Made by a program: the position numbers and the translations under genes. Positions 12,401 to 24,264 of a DNA stretch of 64,000 nucleotides are shown here, one piece after another. Position 1 is the first letter of the stretch. Every line of letters begins with the position of its first letter. The DNA is taken from NCBI GenBank assembly GCA_003952965.2, contig RXIC02000503.1, positions 223,235-287,234 of the forward strand. Direction: 5' to 3'. The notes under the pieces were generated by a model. The model was not told the origin of the DNA, did not search any database, and was given only the letters and a program-made list of their open reading frames with translations. The DNA comes from Morella rubra. Its lineage: Eukaryota; Streptophyta; Magnoliopsida; Fagales; Myricaceae.

Positions 12401-12529
12401 AGATTGACATAAGGATCAATTTTTTGACTAGTGGTAAACTCATGGATTTTTTTTCAATCTTTGAAACTCGAAGACCTTTTTATAAAATAGTATAAACTCA
12501 AGGATTATTTTTCAACTTTGTTTGGATGG

Positions 12530-12870
12530 GGTTTTTTTTGTTAAAGTTAGTGTAGATTCTTTTTGAGTTTTTGAAAAAGGTTTTGGAGTTCGTGAAAAGG
12601 TGCTGGAGTTTGTAACATTAGTAGAGTTTGTGAAAAGTTACCGTAAAAAAATGTTAATTTTTTTTTGTTCCAACGGCCTTTATATGGACACTCAATTTTT
12701 TTTTTAGAACTAGTGTAGATTTGTTTTGGGCTTGTGAAAAGTGTGTTGGAATTTGTAAAAAAGGTATTGAAAATTTTGAAAAATAACTGGAGTTATAAAA
12801 TGTGTAGGATTTTGTGAAAAGTTGTTGGAATTTACAAACAATGTACTAGAATTTGTGAAAAAATTGGTAG
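12530..12870. repeat. Degenerate tandem repeat with TTTGTGAAAAG unit
   Basis: A loosely repeated unit of about 30 bases built on 'GTTGGAGTTTGTGAAAAG' recurs some eight times with much decay. No coding potential. Confidence 0.5.
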
Positions 12871-15200
12871 CAGAAAAATTTTCAAAAATTTTCTATGCCA
12901 TAGTCCAAATATATGCTAAATTGAAAGAAATATAAATCACAAAAAACTGATGGATGAATTTAATGTTTTTATAAATATAGACTTGTTATTAACAGTATAT
13001 AACAAAAAAACTTGTAGAAAATTTCTTTATAAAAGGGGTTGAGTAGCATCATCTTAAATTGGAATATGAAAATAGGGGCCTTGGATCTCAAATGAAAATG
13101 ATTTTACTAATAATGAAAAGCATATATTAGATTACGTGGAAAGAAATTAAAAAGAGTAATATTCAATAAAACAGTGTTTCTCCTTGATCTGGATGGCTTA
13201 ATTATTGTGTCAACTAATTAGTGGTTGTGGAGAAGTCCGAAAGGTCGTCTGCTTTTGATACAAAAAAAGTGATTAGATATTATATATCAGGCAATTAAGA
13301 GTTTAGGACAATTGATATATAGCTTCTAAGCTTTCAACTCCCCAACCTTCTGAGAAGACTACAAGTACTCTTCAATCCAAAAGAAAAAGTGGTTGGGTGG
13401 GTTCTATTAGCGTTCTACTTAAAACAAATGGGTGATTAATGGGCTAAGAATAAAACAAATTGAAATGATGCAAGTAATGACTGACTATTTTTTTTTAAAA
13501 GGTATTAAACATTTTGTACCAAGATAATTATTTTTTTTTTCAATTTTTTGAGATTTTAAATGTTCATATTGTTAATTTTTTTTTGTTTTCAAAGTATTAA
13601 TTGTTTATTTTTTGTGGTGGCCCCAAGTAGGACGGATGTTTGCGCAGACTTATTATGATCGGAGATGATATACTTTTATCCTCCGATCGATATAGTTTTA
13701 TCCCGTACATCGAATTAATGATCCAGCTTTTTATTGCTAGTCGACTAGAGCCCCAGCTGGGTTCCTTTAATATCTTATTTTTTTTATCCGTACAACATTT
13801 AGAATAAACTTTAGGTTATAGATTTTTACCAATGTTTGGATCACAAAAAAAATTACTATACGGCAAAAAGTCACTTTCCATCTCTAAAATCAAAGTCATT
13901 TTATAAGTCGAAATTACCAAATATATATAATGGAGAATTGAGGGCGGTCTATTTTATTTCTCCAAATATAAGGCAGGGTTTGATATTTTTTGGGTAAAGT
14001 TGGTTGAATAGCAAGTGGGTCAATATAACGTACGAATTCAAAGTGTGAAGGAAAGTGAGTACTTTTGGATTAATGTGGAGGGAGGGATGTTAGTCTCTAA
14101 CAGACAACTACTTCATTAAAGTGCTACCCATTCAATTGATTGAGGAAGATTTTAAAAAGACAAAAGATTGTTTGTTCTCTAACTTACAACAGCATCATGC
14201 TCAAATACTATTACACTTATTTGGAACATGTTGTTCGAAGACAACCGCCCAACACTACTTTTGTCCAAAAGAATTTGGGCATCGATCTCCATTCTAACCC
14301 AACCAGCTTGCCAAAAATGTTCAAATAATGAGGCTTTGCCGACTTTCCTCCCAACAGGCAACGATTTAGCGCCACTAGCGAACACGTCACGTGTGGTGCA
14401 TCATAACTGTTAGGCAGCTCACTATAGAAAATACTCGTAGAACTTCTTTACTAATAAATATTTTTCTTGGGACACTTTGGATAAAAATTTTTTCATAGAG
14501 TTTTCTCATTTTTAAATTACTAACTATAAATAATTATATTTTTAAAAAACATTTAACGCTCTTGGTCCTTCATCTGCGTTTGTGCTTTTGTTAGTGGCTC
14601 GCTCCGTTTGATAACAAAACAACAACAATATGTTGTATATGTCTAAGATAGCGCAATGGTATAATTTCTTTTGGCCTACCTGTGAGGCCAAAAAGCATAC
14701 AAACACTTTAACTAGGGTCTGATCAAGCAGCTATGGAAGACACTTTTTGGAGGTTTTATGAGGGTGGGATTCTAAGTTTTTTTTTTTTTTCCTCTAATTT
14801 GTGTCATTTTTTGAGAAGTAGCTATCTCTTCGTTTCTTGTATATCCGTACACTGATTGGTCATGGGGGTGTGAGTTGATCAAGCGTTTGTTTAGATTTTC
14901 TTTCCGTTTTCTTATCCGTACCAATTTAATCGATTTGGACAAGACTACTGACACAAGATTTACGCGCGTGAGAGGGAGAGAGAGGCACACGAGCGTGGAG
15001 AATGCGAATATAGGGGTCGGTCCTGGCAGTAAATGCCTCTACCAACATCTACCAGAACCCATTTATTTGTTTTAAAAGCCACCAGTGCCCATTAATTGAA
15101 TGAATGACAAGGTTACAAATCATGTTCTGAACCACCTTTCGTTCGTTCATATTGCTTCTAGCTGAGTTTTTAAGACCTGAAGCACTGGATTTAATAGTAT
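12870..15200. other. Intergenic region upstream of ABCG11
   Basis: AT-rich sequence with poly-T tracts and no supported gene. The proximal part probably holds the ABCG11 promoter; see the G-box entry. Confidence 0.5.
14383..14393. promoter_or_regulatory. Double ACGT-core element (CACGTCACGTG)
   Basis: Two ACGT cores share one base: CACGTC at 14383-14388 and a palindromic G-box CACGTG at 14388-14393, followed by TGG. Such pairs are typical binding sites for bZIP (ABA-response) and bHLH factors. It sits about 1.2 kb before the ABCG11 start codon. Cuticle-lipid exporters are often ABA- or drought-responsive, so a regulatory role is plausible but unproven. Confidence 0.35.
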
Positions 15201-15239
15201 CGCTGTTCTTTCTGAGAGAAGAAAAAAGGTTTATTTAGC

Positions 15240-15621
15240 GATTTTCTCTTTGTGAGTTTGTCACACAAAAAAGCAAGCTTTTGTAAAGGCTGTTTTTGCA
15301 TGGGTTCTCTCTCTCTCTCTCCCTAACTTTTCTTTCTCCTCCGCCTGGTCAAATTCATAATCTCCTCGTCTTTCACTCTCCCCACTCATCCAATTCGCAT
15401 TTCCTCACGTCTTTATTTGCTCCTCCTCCTTTTCGAACTTCCCAGCCTTTTGTTCGTGGCAGTACATTTTGTATCTTTTTCTCTATAGATAGCCAATGCT
15501 TGGCGAGGGTTGATCTCTGTTTAGAGCTTCCAATTTGGGGTTGTTGTAGTTGTTAAAATCAAGTGCCTGATCCTTGGCGGGCAACTGGGTTCGGAGGATA
15601 GTAGTGAGTGAGATAGAGAAG
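15240..15621 (+). promoter_or_regulatory. Putative 5' untranslated region of ABCG11
   Basis: A pyrimidine-rich stretch with a CT run at 15308-15322 precedes the coding sequence, as in many plant leaders. Frame continuity reaches back to 15574 without an ATG, so I take the first in-frame ATG at 15622 as the start. Confidence 0.5.
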
Positions 15622-18600
15622 ATGAGGAACACTGCAGCAAATGATGCGGTGGTGGAGATTGAGGCTAACAATCCAGCAGGGAATGGGATGGTAGTTGGTG
15701 CCTTGAGCCCTCTGAGTGAGACTCTTTGGAGGGACAAGGCTAAGATAGATATCGTAGGGGACGTTTCTGCGAGGCTCACTTGGGAGGATCTTACTGTAAC
15801 GGTCAGTCTCAGTGGCGGGGAGTCCCAGAAGGTTTTGGAGGGACTCACTGGTTATGCCGAGCCAGGAACCATCACTGCCCTCATGGGTCCCTCTGGTTCA
15901 GGCAAATCTACCTTGCTTGATGCTCTTTCTAGTCGTCTTGCAGCCAACGCATTTCTTTCCGGTACCATCCTCCTCAATGGTCGCAAAACAAAGCTTTCTT
16001 TCGGGACTTCAGTGAGTTTCATTTAAGTCGATCTCTACTATAGTTTTTCGAAATTTCAGCTTCTTTAAAGAAGCGAAAATTTGTGTAATTGTTGTGAACA
16101 TTTTTACCTGATCGTGGTTAAAACTTTGGATTCAAATTTGTTTAGCTGCTTCTTGGTGTTTAAATATTTATTTTCTGCCCCAACATCTTTGAATTTTATG
16201 GACTATTTGGTATTTAGACTTCTGTTCTGCATTTTCTCCTATGTTTTCTTGCTTTACCCGCTTCCTTTGGCTCAAGGTTGTTCCCTTGCAAGCACGCTAA
16301 TGGTGGTGTCATTTGATGCTAACTAGGCGTATGTCACCCAAGATGAGAACTTGATCGGCACTCTAACAGTACGGGAGACAATTTCATATTCAGCTCGACT
16401 ACGTCTGCCTGATAAGATGCTGTGGTCAGAGAAGCGTGCATTAATTGAGAGTACCATCATAGAGATGGGTCTCCAAGATTGCGCTGACACCGTAATTGGA
16501 AACTGGCATTTGCGCGGAATCAGTGGGGGAGAGAAGAGAAGGGTCAGCATTGCTCTTGAGATCTTGATGAGGCCCAGATTGCTCTTTCTGGATGAGCCAA
16601 CGAGCGGACTTGATAGGTTAACCTCTAAGACTTCCGTTGTATTTGTTACCTTTACTTTTGGAAGTAGAGGTGCCCTTAATTGTTAGTCATGCCTAAAGAG
16701 TAACCTTTTGGTCTTGTAATCTTCTAGTTATCACCTAATGCCCGAATCAACTACGTGTTTCGATAATTATATTCCTCGTGCGCGTAGTATTTTCACTGTG
16801 TAGCAGCTAGTATACTTCAAACTTGTAGATTTCAAAGTTCCTTTTTCGATCCCTCTACTTTTAGGAGGCAGAGAAACTAATTTTGATATCAATAAAATTA
16901 GCTGTCGAAGGCATTGTCATCTTGTGGGTTATAAATAGTTCTTGGATTTTTGTTGCAGTGCTTCGGCTTTCTTTGTAATGCAAACGTTGCGTGCTCTTTC
17001 AAGAGATGGGAGGACTGTCATAGCCTCTGTTCACCAGCCAAGCAGTGAAGTATTTGAACTATTTGATCAATTGTTCTTGCTCTCTGGAGGCAAAACTGTT
17101 TATTTTGGCCAGGCTTCTGAAGCGTACGAGGTGAGAACCCTCGCTGTCTGCATAACGCACATATTATATTACAAAAGTGAAGCTCTTATGCAGACTGGTT
17201 TTCTGCAGTTCTTTGCTCAAGCAGGGTTTCCCTGCCCTTCTTTGAGAAACCCATCAGATCATTTTCTTAGATGCATCAATTCTGACTTCGATAAAGTTAA
17301 GGCCACCCTGACAGGATCCATGAAACTGCGGGTATGACAATTTTTCTTCTTTGGCTCTAATAATGTCTAGTAATTATTTAAGGCTACTTTAATCAAGGCA
17401 TTATACTTGGGTATGACAATTTTTCTTCTTTGGCTCTAATCATGTCTAGTAATTATTTAAGGCTACTTCAATCAAGACATTATACTTAGCTTGCATGGCG
17501 CACGCATGATGCGTGAACCATGCAATACTGGCAGTGGTGTAAGAGTAAAGTTTCTGTAGTAGAATTTGTCGGTTTTCTTCAAGGCAAAATCAATTTTGCA
17601 CTTAGATATCTTGCTCCACTGAGTGTTAGTTTTAATTCTTATTATGATTGGATTAGTTTGTAAAGTTAATATTGGGTTTCATCCAAATTGGTGTCCAATT
17701 AGGTAGTCAACAGTATTGTGAAGCCAACAATAATATGAAGAGGATGGGGGTGTATGGTTGCAGAATGCTGCAATAGATATTGAAAAGTGGTATCTGTTGT
17801 TTTGTTCTTATAATAACGGCTTTGAACTTTGTTTCTTCTCAGTTTGAGGCAAGTGATGATCCATTAGAGAAGATTACCACAGCTGAAGCTATTCGAACTC
17901 TAATTGACTTCTACCGTAAATCTCAGTACTGCTATGCAGCGAGAGAAAAAGTTGTGGAGATATCGAAAGTTGTAAGTAGTTCATAGGAAGCATGATTTTT
18001 CCTCTGGTTGATTATTTTCATTAGTTTGTGTTAAGCTTTTGCAGGCGAGTGTCTGAATTAATTGCCATTTGTTGCAGAAAGGAACTGTGCTAGATTCAGG
18101 AGGTAGTCAGGCGAGTTTCTTGATGCAAGGCTTTACCTTGACCAAGCGCTCCTTCATCAACATGTCAAGGGACTTCGGGTATTACTGGCTTAGGCTTGTA
18201 ATTTACATTGTAGTCACGATCTGTATCGGGACCATCTATTTGAATATCGGGACAAGTTACAACTCAATCCTGGTATGATTATTGGTTCTTTTTCCTTTTC
18301 ACTATTGAATCTAAGCGGACATTTCTAAAGCTTTTAGACTAAAATCAACGAGTTTAGAGGACATCGTTTCGAACACAGACCTTGAGCTTGCCTAATTACA
18401 GGAACTTCGTGAAGATGGGTTGAAATCAAATTGGTATATGATAATATGTATAAGGAAATTCACCCTCATTCCTCCACAACTTTTGATTTTCCCTGTTTTT
18501 TTTTTTCTTGTTTTCCTTGACATGAGACAGGCAAGGGGATCATGCGCATCTTTTGTGTTTGGTTTTGTGACATTCATGTCTATAGGCGGGTTCCCTTCAT

Positions 18601-19660
18601 TTGTAGAAGATATGAAGGCAAGTTTCATCATCCCCTGCACCCAAACGTACTCAGCTCACTAGGATGTGTAGACTAATGATTCAATTTTCTCTGCTGATAT
18701 CTGCAGGTTTTCCAAAGAGAGAGGCTGAATGGTCACTACGGAGTAACTGCATTCGTGATCAGCAACACGCTCTCTGCGATGCCGTTCCTGATATTGATAA
18801 CATTCCTTGCTGGCACAGTTTGTTACTTCATGGTCCGCCTCCACCCAGGATTTGAACATTATGTGTTCTTTGTACTATTGCTCTATGCAAGTGTCACTGT
18901 TGTTGAGAGCCTGATGATGGTCATAGCCAGTGTTGTCCCTAATTTCCTTATGGGTATCATCATAGGAGCCGGAATTCAGGTGGGTATATCATCCTACTAC
19001 AAATAAGATTGAAAACCATATTCAATTTCCTAATAGGAATGCAGTGAAAAGTTACTTGGTCTTTAAAGCTGCTGACTAATTTGAAGAATTCTTCCCATCT
19101 CAGGGCATATTCATGCTAGTCTCTGGATACTTCAGGCTCCCAAACGACATCCCAAAGCTGGTTTGGCGCTACCCGATGTCGTACATCAGCTTCCATTTCT
19201 GGGCTCTGCAGGTAAAACATCAAACAAGATACATGACTCTTGTTGACGACAATATGCAGTACTGCCAAAGAATTAGGATAACGAACAACTGAAGCTTTTT
19301 CAGGGACAATACCAGAATGATTACCACGGTTTGGTCTTCGACAACCAACCACAGGCGTTTCCCAGCAAGATACCTGGCGAGTACATCTTAGAAAACGTAT
19401 TCCAAATCGACGTGCACCGATCGAAGTGGGTGGATCTTAGTGTCATCTTAAGCATGATAGTCATCTACCGGATCATCTTTCTCATCATGATCAAGATTAG
19501 TGAGGATGTCACCCCCTGGATCAGAGGTTACATGGCCAGAAGAAGAATGCAACTGAAGAATGGCAACCAAAATAAAACAGTCGCTCCGGACGGTCTCACT
19601 CAATCTCCATCTTTGAGAACCTATGTGATGAGTCGGACGACTGGAACTGGTAAGAGGTAG
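15622..19660 (+). CDS. ABCG11: ABCG half-transporter, ABCG11/WBC11 type (cuticular lipid exporter)
   Basis: Ten exons join in frame to 707 codons: 15622-16011, 16327-16616, 16959-17130, 17209-17331, 17843-17971, 18078-18272, 18531-18617, 18707-18979, 19104-19211, 19304-19660 (stop TAG). The nucleotide-binding domain comes first: Walker [10 protein letters not shown] (89-97), Q-loop VTQDEN, signature ISGGEKRR (about 195-202), Walker B LLFLDE (215-220), switch His in SVHQPSSE (252). Six membrane segments follow from exon 6 on, including [14 protein letters not shown] and [17 protein letters not shown]. Length and sequence match Arabidopsis ABCG11 (703 residues) closely, including the C-terminal [13 protein letters not shown]. 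That protein works at the plasma membrane as a homodimer or with other ABCG half-transporters such as ABCG12, exporting wax and cutin precursors to the cuticle. All splice sites are GT-AG except intron 7 (AAG then GCAAGT), a GC-AG intron. No coding damage is seen. Confidence 0.97.
17332..17488 (+). repeat. 79-bp tandem duplication in ABCG11 intron 4
   Basis: The first 79 bases of the intron, starting GTATGACAATTTTTCTTCTT, are repeated immediately from 17411 with a few substitutions. The second copy is also preceded by GG, so it recreates a donor-like GGTATGAC. Confidence 0.95.
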
Positions 19661-19687
19661 ACAAGGACCAAGAACTATATTATACAC

Positions 19688-19693
19688 AATAAA
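19688..19693 (+). terminator. Polyadenylation signal AATAAA of ABCG11
   Basis: A canonical AATAAA lies 28 bases after the stop codon. This is close but within the range for plant 3' ends; a later site is possible. Confidence 0.45.
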
Positions 19694-20233
19694 GAAAGTT
19701 GAAAAGTTATCCACTAAGAGATCAAAGCAAGCAATGTTGCAAATCCTTTCAGATACAATATTTCCTTTGACCTTATGACAATTTTTACTGCCATTTTAGA
19801 ATATAGTATTTGTAGGTATTTGTAGGTATCTGTAGTTTCAAGGTTATACTTGATCTAATTCCCAAGACTGTTATAGGAGCTCAGCTAAAGCTCTCGGCTG
19901 GTATTCCAAGGAAACCTGATTCAATGTACTCATGCCATTTATTCTTCATTTTGAAAACAGAATAATTAGAAGGTCATACCACTAATGGTTACAGTTTAAT
20001 CTTGAACTAGCTAGCAGTAAGATGAGCCTTCGAGATTTAAAATGTCAGGCACACAAATTAAGCACCTATTTAAGCTAGAATATAACTAGAAGAACAACAC
20101 ATAAACAGGGTTTAAGTGGGTCCCAACACTGATCTGTCATGGCACCAATGGCCAGCACAGTGCAAAAAGAAAGGAAACCCTAAATACAGCAGCATGTCTC
20201 CTTAATTACTTTTTTTTTTTTAATCTAAATATG

Positions 20234-22625
20234 TCTCCTTACATTACATTACACTAAAGTTACATTAACACAGTCCAAACTATCCAACCCGCAAATTAGG
20301 AATAGATCTAGCGAAAAATAAAGAAAGGGTCAGGGTTGGGACCGAGTGCCATAGTTTAGGGCCCAGTGTTGTATTGGGCCAGTAGATTGGGTAAGGGGCC
20401 AAGTTATATTAGGCCAATAGTTAGTATGGGCTAGGCTTAGTTCCAACCCAAGTGTCAACAGATCCAACCCACTCGGGGGCAATAGGGGTAAAATCTGTTT
20501 GGCATTCTTATTTACATCCTAAGATAACTGTTTGGGAAACCTTGGAGGCTTGTTACCTCGAATCAACATTATCCAATGTATTTTTCAATTTTAATACAAT
20601 TACAGTCCATTTCTGTCACGTTTTGTGTTCGTATGTATCTTTAGGCTCACTTATAGCAATATTATGCACACTAACGGAGATTACGATACGAATTAACCAC
20701 CTACAAAAAATGACCATATTGTCCTTGGAAAAAGTTCAGTGGAAGACTTGTTTTAAAATACTAACCTTATTTAAAAGGCTCTTCGAAATCTTATTAATTA
20801 CAAAAATATGGTTTGGGCAAAATTGGGACAATTATCAAATAATTTAGATTGCTCGAAGTGGCTTGAAAAATGAGGTAATTAATTAAACATAAGAATTTAG
20901 TAATTAATGGTTTTTAAAAGACAAGGTTATTCATTGAGTAAGTAAATTACTCTAGGGAGAGCAGAGATTGGAAAATAATAGATAAGCAAGAAGTTTTCAT
21001 ATACATGTCACGGTTTCCAAAACACATCCTTCTCGAGGACTGCAAAAAGGGGCTAGAGCTACAAAAGTGTGAGCGCACTAAGGCTCATTAAGCCTATACA
21101 ACCATGATGTAAAAAGCTACAAACGTTTTTACTAGTACATCGAAAATAGAAAAGCTAAAGAACTAGAAAATATCCTATCAACTAATCCTCCTTAGTATCA
21201 GAGGTGATATCCACCACGCCATTATCCTGTGATACCAACTAGTCTCCACAGGCGGAGCCAGTGGTGATGGGTAGGAGACTACCGGCTCTACTGATGCATC
21301 AAACAGGCCAATGTCCTCGGGCTTGGGCAACGGGGGATCCTTGAGATACCAGTGGAGAGTGTGCTCTACTGATATTTCAAAGGAGTTTGAGACTCACGCC
21401 GGGATGTGGAGGACAATGATGTAAGGGTCTAGATCTATGACTTTTTTGCTCTTGAAAAGCTTCATTTTCTTGTAGACATAATTGAGGCATCAACAACAAG
21501 AAAATAAAAGGGGGTGAGTCATATGGACTCAATAAGGTCGAGAAAGGGGCATGGCATGCATAGATATAACAAATCAGCAGATAATGAAACTAAAATTTCA
21601 TGTGCATAAGTTATATAGGTCAAACAAATGCAATGGTCGTGAGATAATGCTATGCACCCAACCCTAATCCTTCCTTTGGTTTTGAGGTGTTTTTGGTGCT
21701 TGCTCTGTTCACCTCTAGAGTCAGGTTGCTCATCCCTCCTCTCATCGCGAGACTGTCCTGTGCCACCTGCACCAGGACCTATCAAAGGTCTGTACCAACT
21801 TTTTTTTTTTTTAAATTTTTTTTTGTTATGTGCCAGCATTTTTAAAACACTACTAATTCGGTAATACAAATTTATTTTAATAAACATAATTCATTGGATG
21901 TAAAAAATTAAAGAACAAGGAGAATAAAATAAAATATACTTAATCATTGAATTAACAATGTTTTACAACAAACACAAGAATCTCTACAAGGGAGGAACTC
22001 CCCATCACATGGCCTATGATTTGTGTTTAGATGACACAGCTCTTAATGACATCGATTCCCATCTCAGTTGGATCAGTTGCTTGCACTCAACCTGAATTCC
22101 ATCAAGCTCTCTCTTGAATCTATCTTTCGAGCTTGCATAGATCATCTTGTTTCTAACCCTAGACGTGTTGGGAGACCTTCATAGAACAGGTAACGAATTA
22201 GTGGTAAGAATCACCAATAACAGAACCATCACATATCAATCATGAGACTAGCTACTTAGACTAGCAATTCTCTTCCGTGACAAAATCGAAATCATAAACA
22301 GCATAACGACACTCATCGGCAGGAAGGCTTGCAGTGAAATCCTCGTAACCTTGTGTTGGCTCACCAAGCTTCTCCACAATAACTTGCTTTTGCTTCTCCT
22401 CAATCTTGAAAACTATGAAGCGATAGGTTCTTTTCGCCTTAAGCTCCAAAAACTTCAACTTGCAGTCATCATCCACAGCAAAACCTGAAGCTACATTGGC
22501 CTGAGAAGTTCATAGATATTATGGTTGACATAAATCAGTAACTCGTTCAGAGACAAATAATTTCGAATGTCAAGTATAATTTCTTAAGTCAAGGCACAAA
22601 GAAACTTAAATCTTAAAATATAATG
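20234..22625. repeat. Downstream copy of the duplicated segment (copy 2)
   Basis: Counterpart of 1-2825. This copy lacks the internal duplication and continues without a gap into the ADF first intron and 5' region, so it is the better-supported version. Between the ABCG11 3' end and this copy (19.7-20.2 kb) I see no gene. Confidence 0.95.
22027..22500 (-). pseudogene. Actin-depolymerizing factor (ADF/cofilin), damaged copy 2
   Basis: Same ADF locus as at 2226-2700. Exon 2 (22264-22500) is identical and shares the missing QKSKIFFIAW tail with its stop after ENC. Exon 3 (22027-22176) also lacks one base near 22085, which shifts the frame in the middle of the segment reading [12 protein letters not shown] in copy 1. 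The upstream sequence is present here: a long first intron to about 23.3 kb and a GA-rich 5' region. No ATG directly followed by a clear donor was certain, although ADF genes usually have the ATG alone in exon 1. Confidence 0.8.
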
Positions 22626-23300
22626 CTTTGAATAAAACAACACAATTGCTTTCCCCAGTAAGTGAATATTGAGACAAAAACCTCTATCATCTAGCGTCTG
22701 ATTTCTTAAATGAGGGTGAAAGATAGCCAACAATCCTAACGTAACTTGAGTCATCCTTTTCTTTTCTCTCAATAAAAATAGTTACCAGAAAATTGTAGAT
22801 AGTGGAAAACAACATTTCCTCATTCATCCTCTTACATTTTCAAACCAGCCACTGTTGCTCAAGGTAGAAAAAAACTGGGAACAGAAACAAAATTAAAACT
22901 AAACAAGCGTCACACTTCTATAACATCACTAAAAGCACTCTAAATCTGAAAAGCACAATCTAAACAAATGCACTGCATGCTCAGTGCCATCCGATCGCTA
23001 AGGAGACGAGATCTATATCAGTTCCAATCATCCGAAATTAAAGATAAACCATTAATCAGAATTTTTCTTTTTAAAAAATAAAAAGCCGCAGTGAAAATTG
23101 CGATTCACAGGCTAAACATCGGCACAAATCAGATCTGCAAGCTAACGAGGCATAACCATATTGGTAACGGATTATACTAATCCACACAGATTCTACAATT
23201 CTAACTAGCCCAGAACTTGTCGAAAAATTGAAGATCCATTTGGTCTCTAAGAAACCTGGAGAAACGTTAAAAAGGACTAGAAAGACGAAATCAGAGTACT
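22501..23300 (-). other. Probable first intron of the ADF locus
   Basis: AT-rich sequence ending in the acceptor AG next to exon 2. The length fits the long first intron usual for plant ADF genes. No other gene seen. Confidence 0.5.
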
Positions 23301-23693
23301 CAGAGCTCTCTTATTGTCGTCGAGAAGCAACGGGGCTCCTACGTCGTTGCTTTCTTCAGAGGCCGAGACAAGAACGCCCTGAGAGACAAGTTTAGCTCCG
23401 GTCTAATTAGAATGGAAAATGCAAAATCAACTGGGATGGAGAGGAGGGAACAATAGAAAGGGGACCTGTAACTAGGCGCGTTGGAAGAGGATGCCGCTGA
23501 GAGTCGAGGCATTCTGCCATGGCGTTTCCTTGGCGTTCTTCAGCTGAAAGCAAAGGGAGACTTAGAGAGAATGAGGGGGCGAGAGAAGGCGAGAGAGAGC
23601 GAGAGGGTAAGAGATAGAGTGGGAGATTTAGAGAGAGAGGGACAGACGGGAAAAGGGGGAATTTGGCGCTGTTCGAGAAAGGAAAGGAAAAGA

Positions 23694-23700
<7 letters not shown>
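23300..23700 (-). promoter_or_regulatory. GA/CT-rich leader and promoter region of the ADF locus
   Basis: On the minus strand this is pyrimidine-rich (CTCTCTC tracts), typical of dicot promoters and 5' leaders. It contains a short open frame starting MAECLDSQRHPLPTR before a possible donor CAG|GTCC. That frame does not resemble an ADF start, and its meaning is unknown. Confidence 0.4.
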
Positions 23701-23724
<24 letters not shown>

Positions 23725-23756
23725 TGATTTCAAAGCTTTTTTTTTTTTTTTTTTTA
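23696..23756. repeat. G(29) homopolymer followed by a T run
   Basis: 29 consecutive G are followed within about a dozen bases by roughly 20 T. Such a G run is rare in plant DNA and is also a known sequencing or gap-filling artefact. Confidence 0.95.
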
Positions 23757-24264
23757 AGTTATATTTTTTTTTTGTAGTTATTTTTCAAAGCTATTTTAAT
23801 TATAAGTTATATTTTGTAGTTATGTGTTTTTAGTAAATTAAAATCAGTTGTAAATTGTAATAGCATTTAAAAATCTTTATACTTAGTATTAAATACATAG
23901 CATGTATATTCTTTATACTTTTTTTATAATTAGTATAATAATCTTAATTAAAATAGGTTGGGAGTAATAATATATAATATTTATAATTTAAAAGTATGTG
24001 TTTATTATATAATTGATATGTGCTAATTAACCTAAGTACTTTATAAATATGTACTTACCTAATGACTAAATCATAGCCTCTAAGATCATATAACAACTTT
24101 AATTTTCACAACACTCATTCTAATTTCATATTTTATTAAATAGGTCCTCTAAAATAAATTTTTTCAAATACATGACAAAATAAAATTATATATTAAAAGG
24201 AATATAATAATATATAAAATAATTTTAACATTAAATAAATTATAATTAATAAATAAAAATATTA

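Noticed and set aside
15483-15848. 121-residue minus-strand frame
   Set aside because: It is the antisense shadow of ABCG11 exon 1.
23481-23777. Arg/Glu- and Gly-rich frames on both strands
   Set aside because: They are translations of GA-rich leader sequence and the G and T homopolymers.
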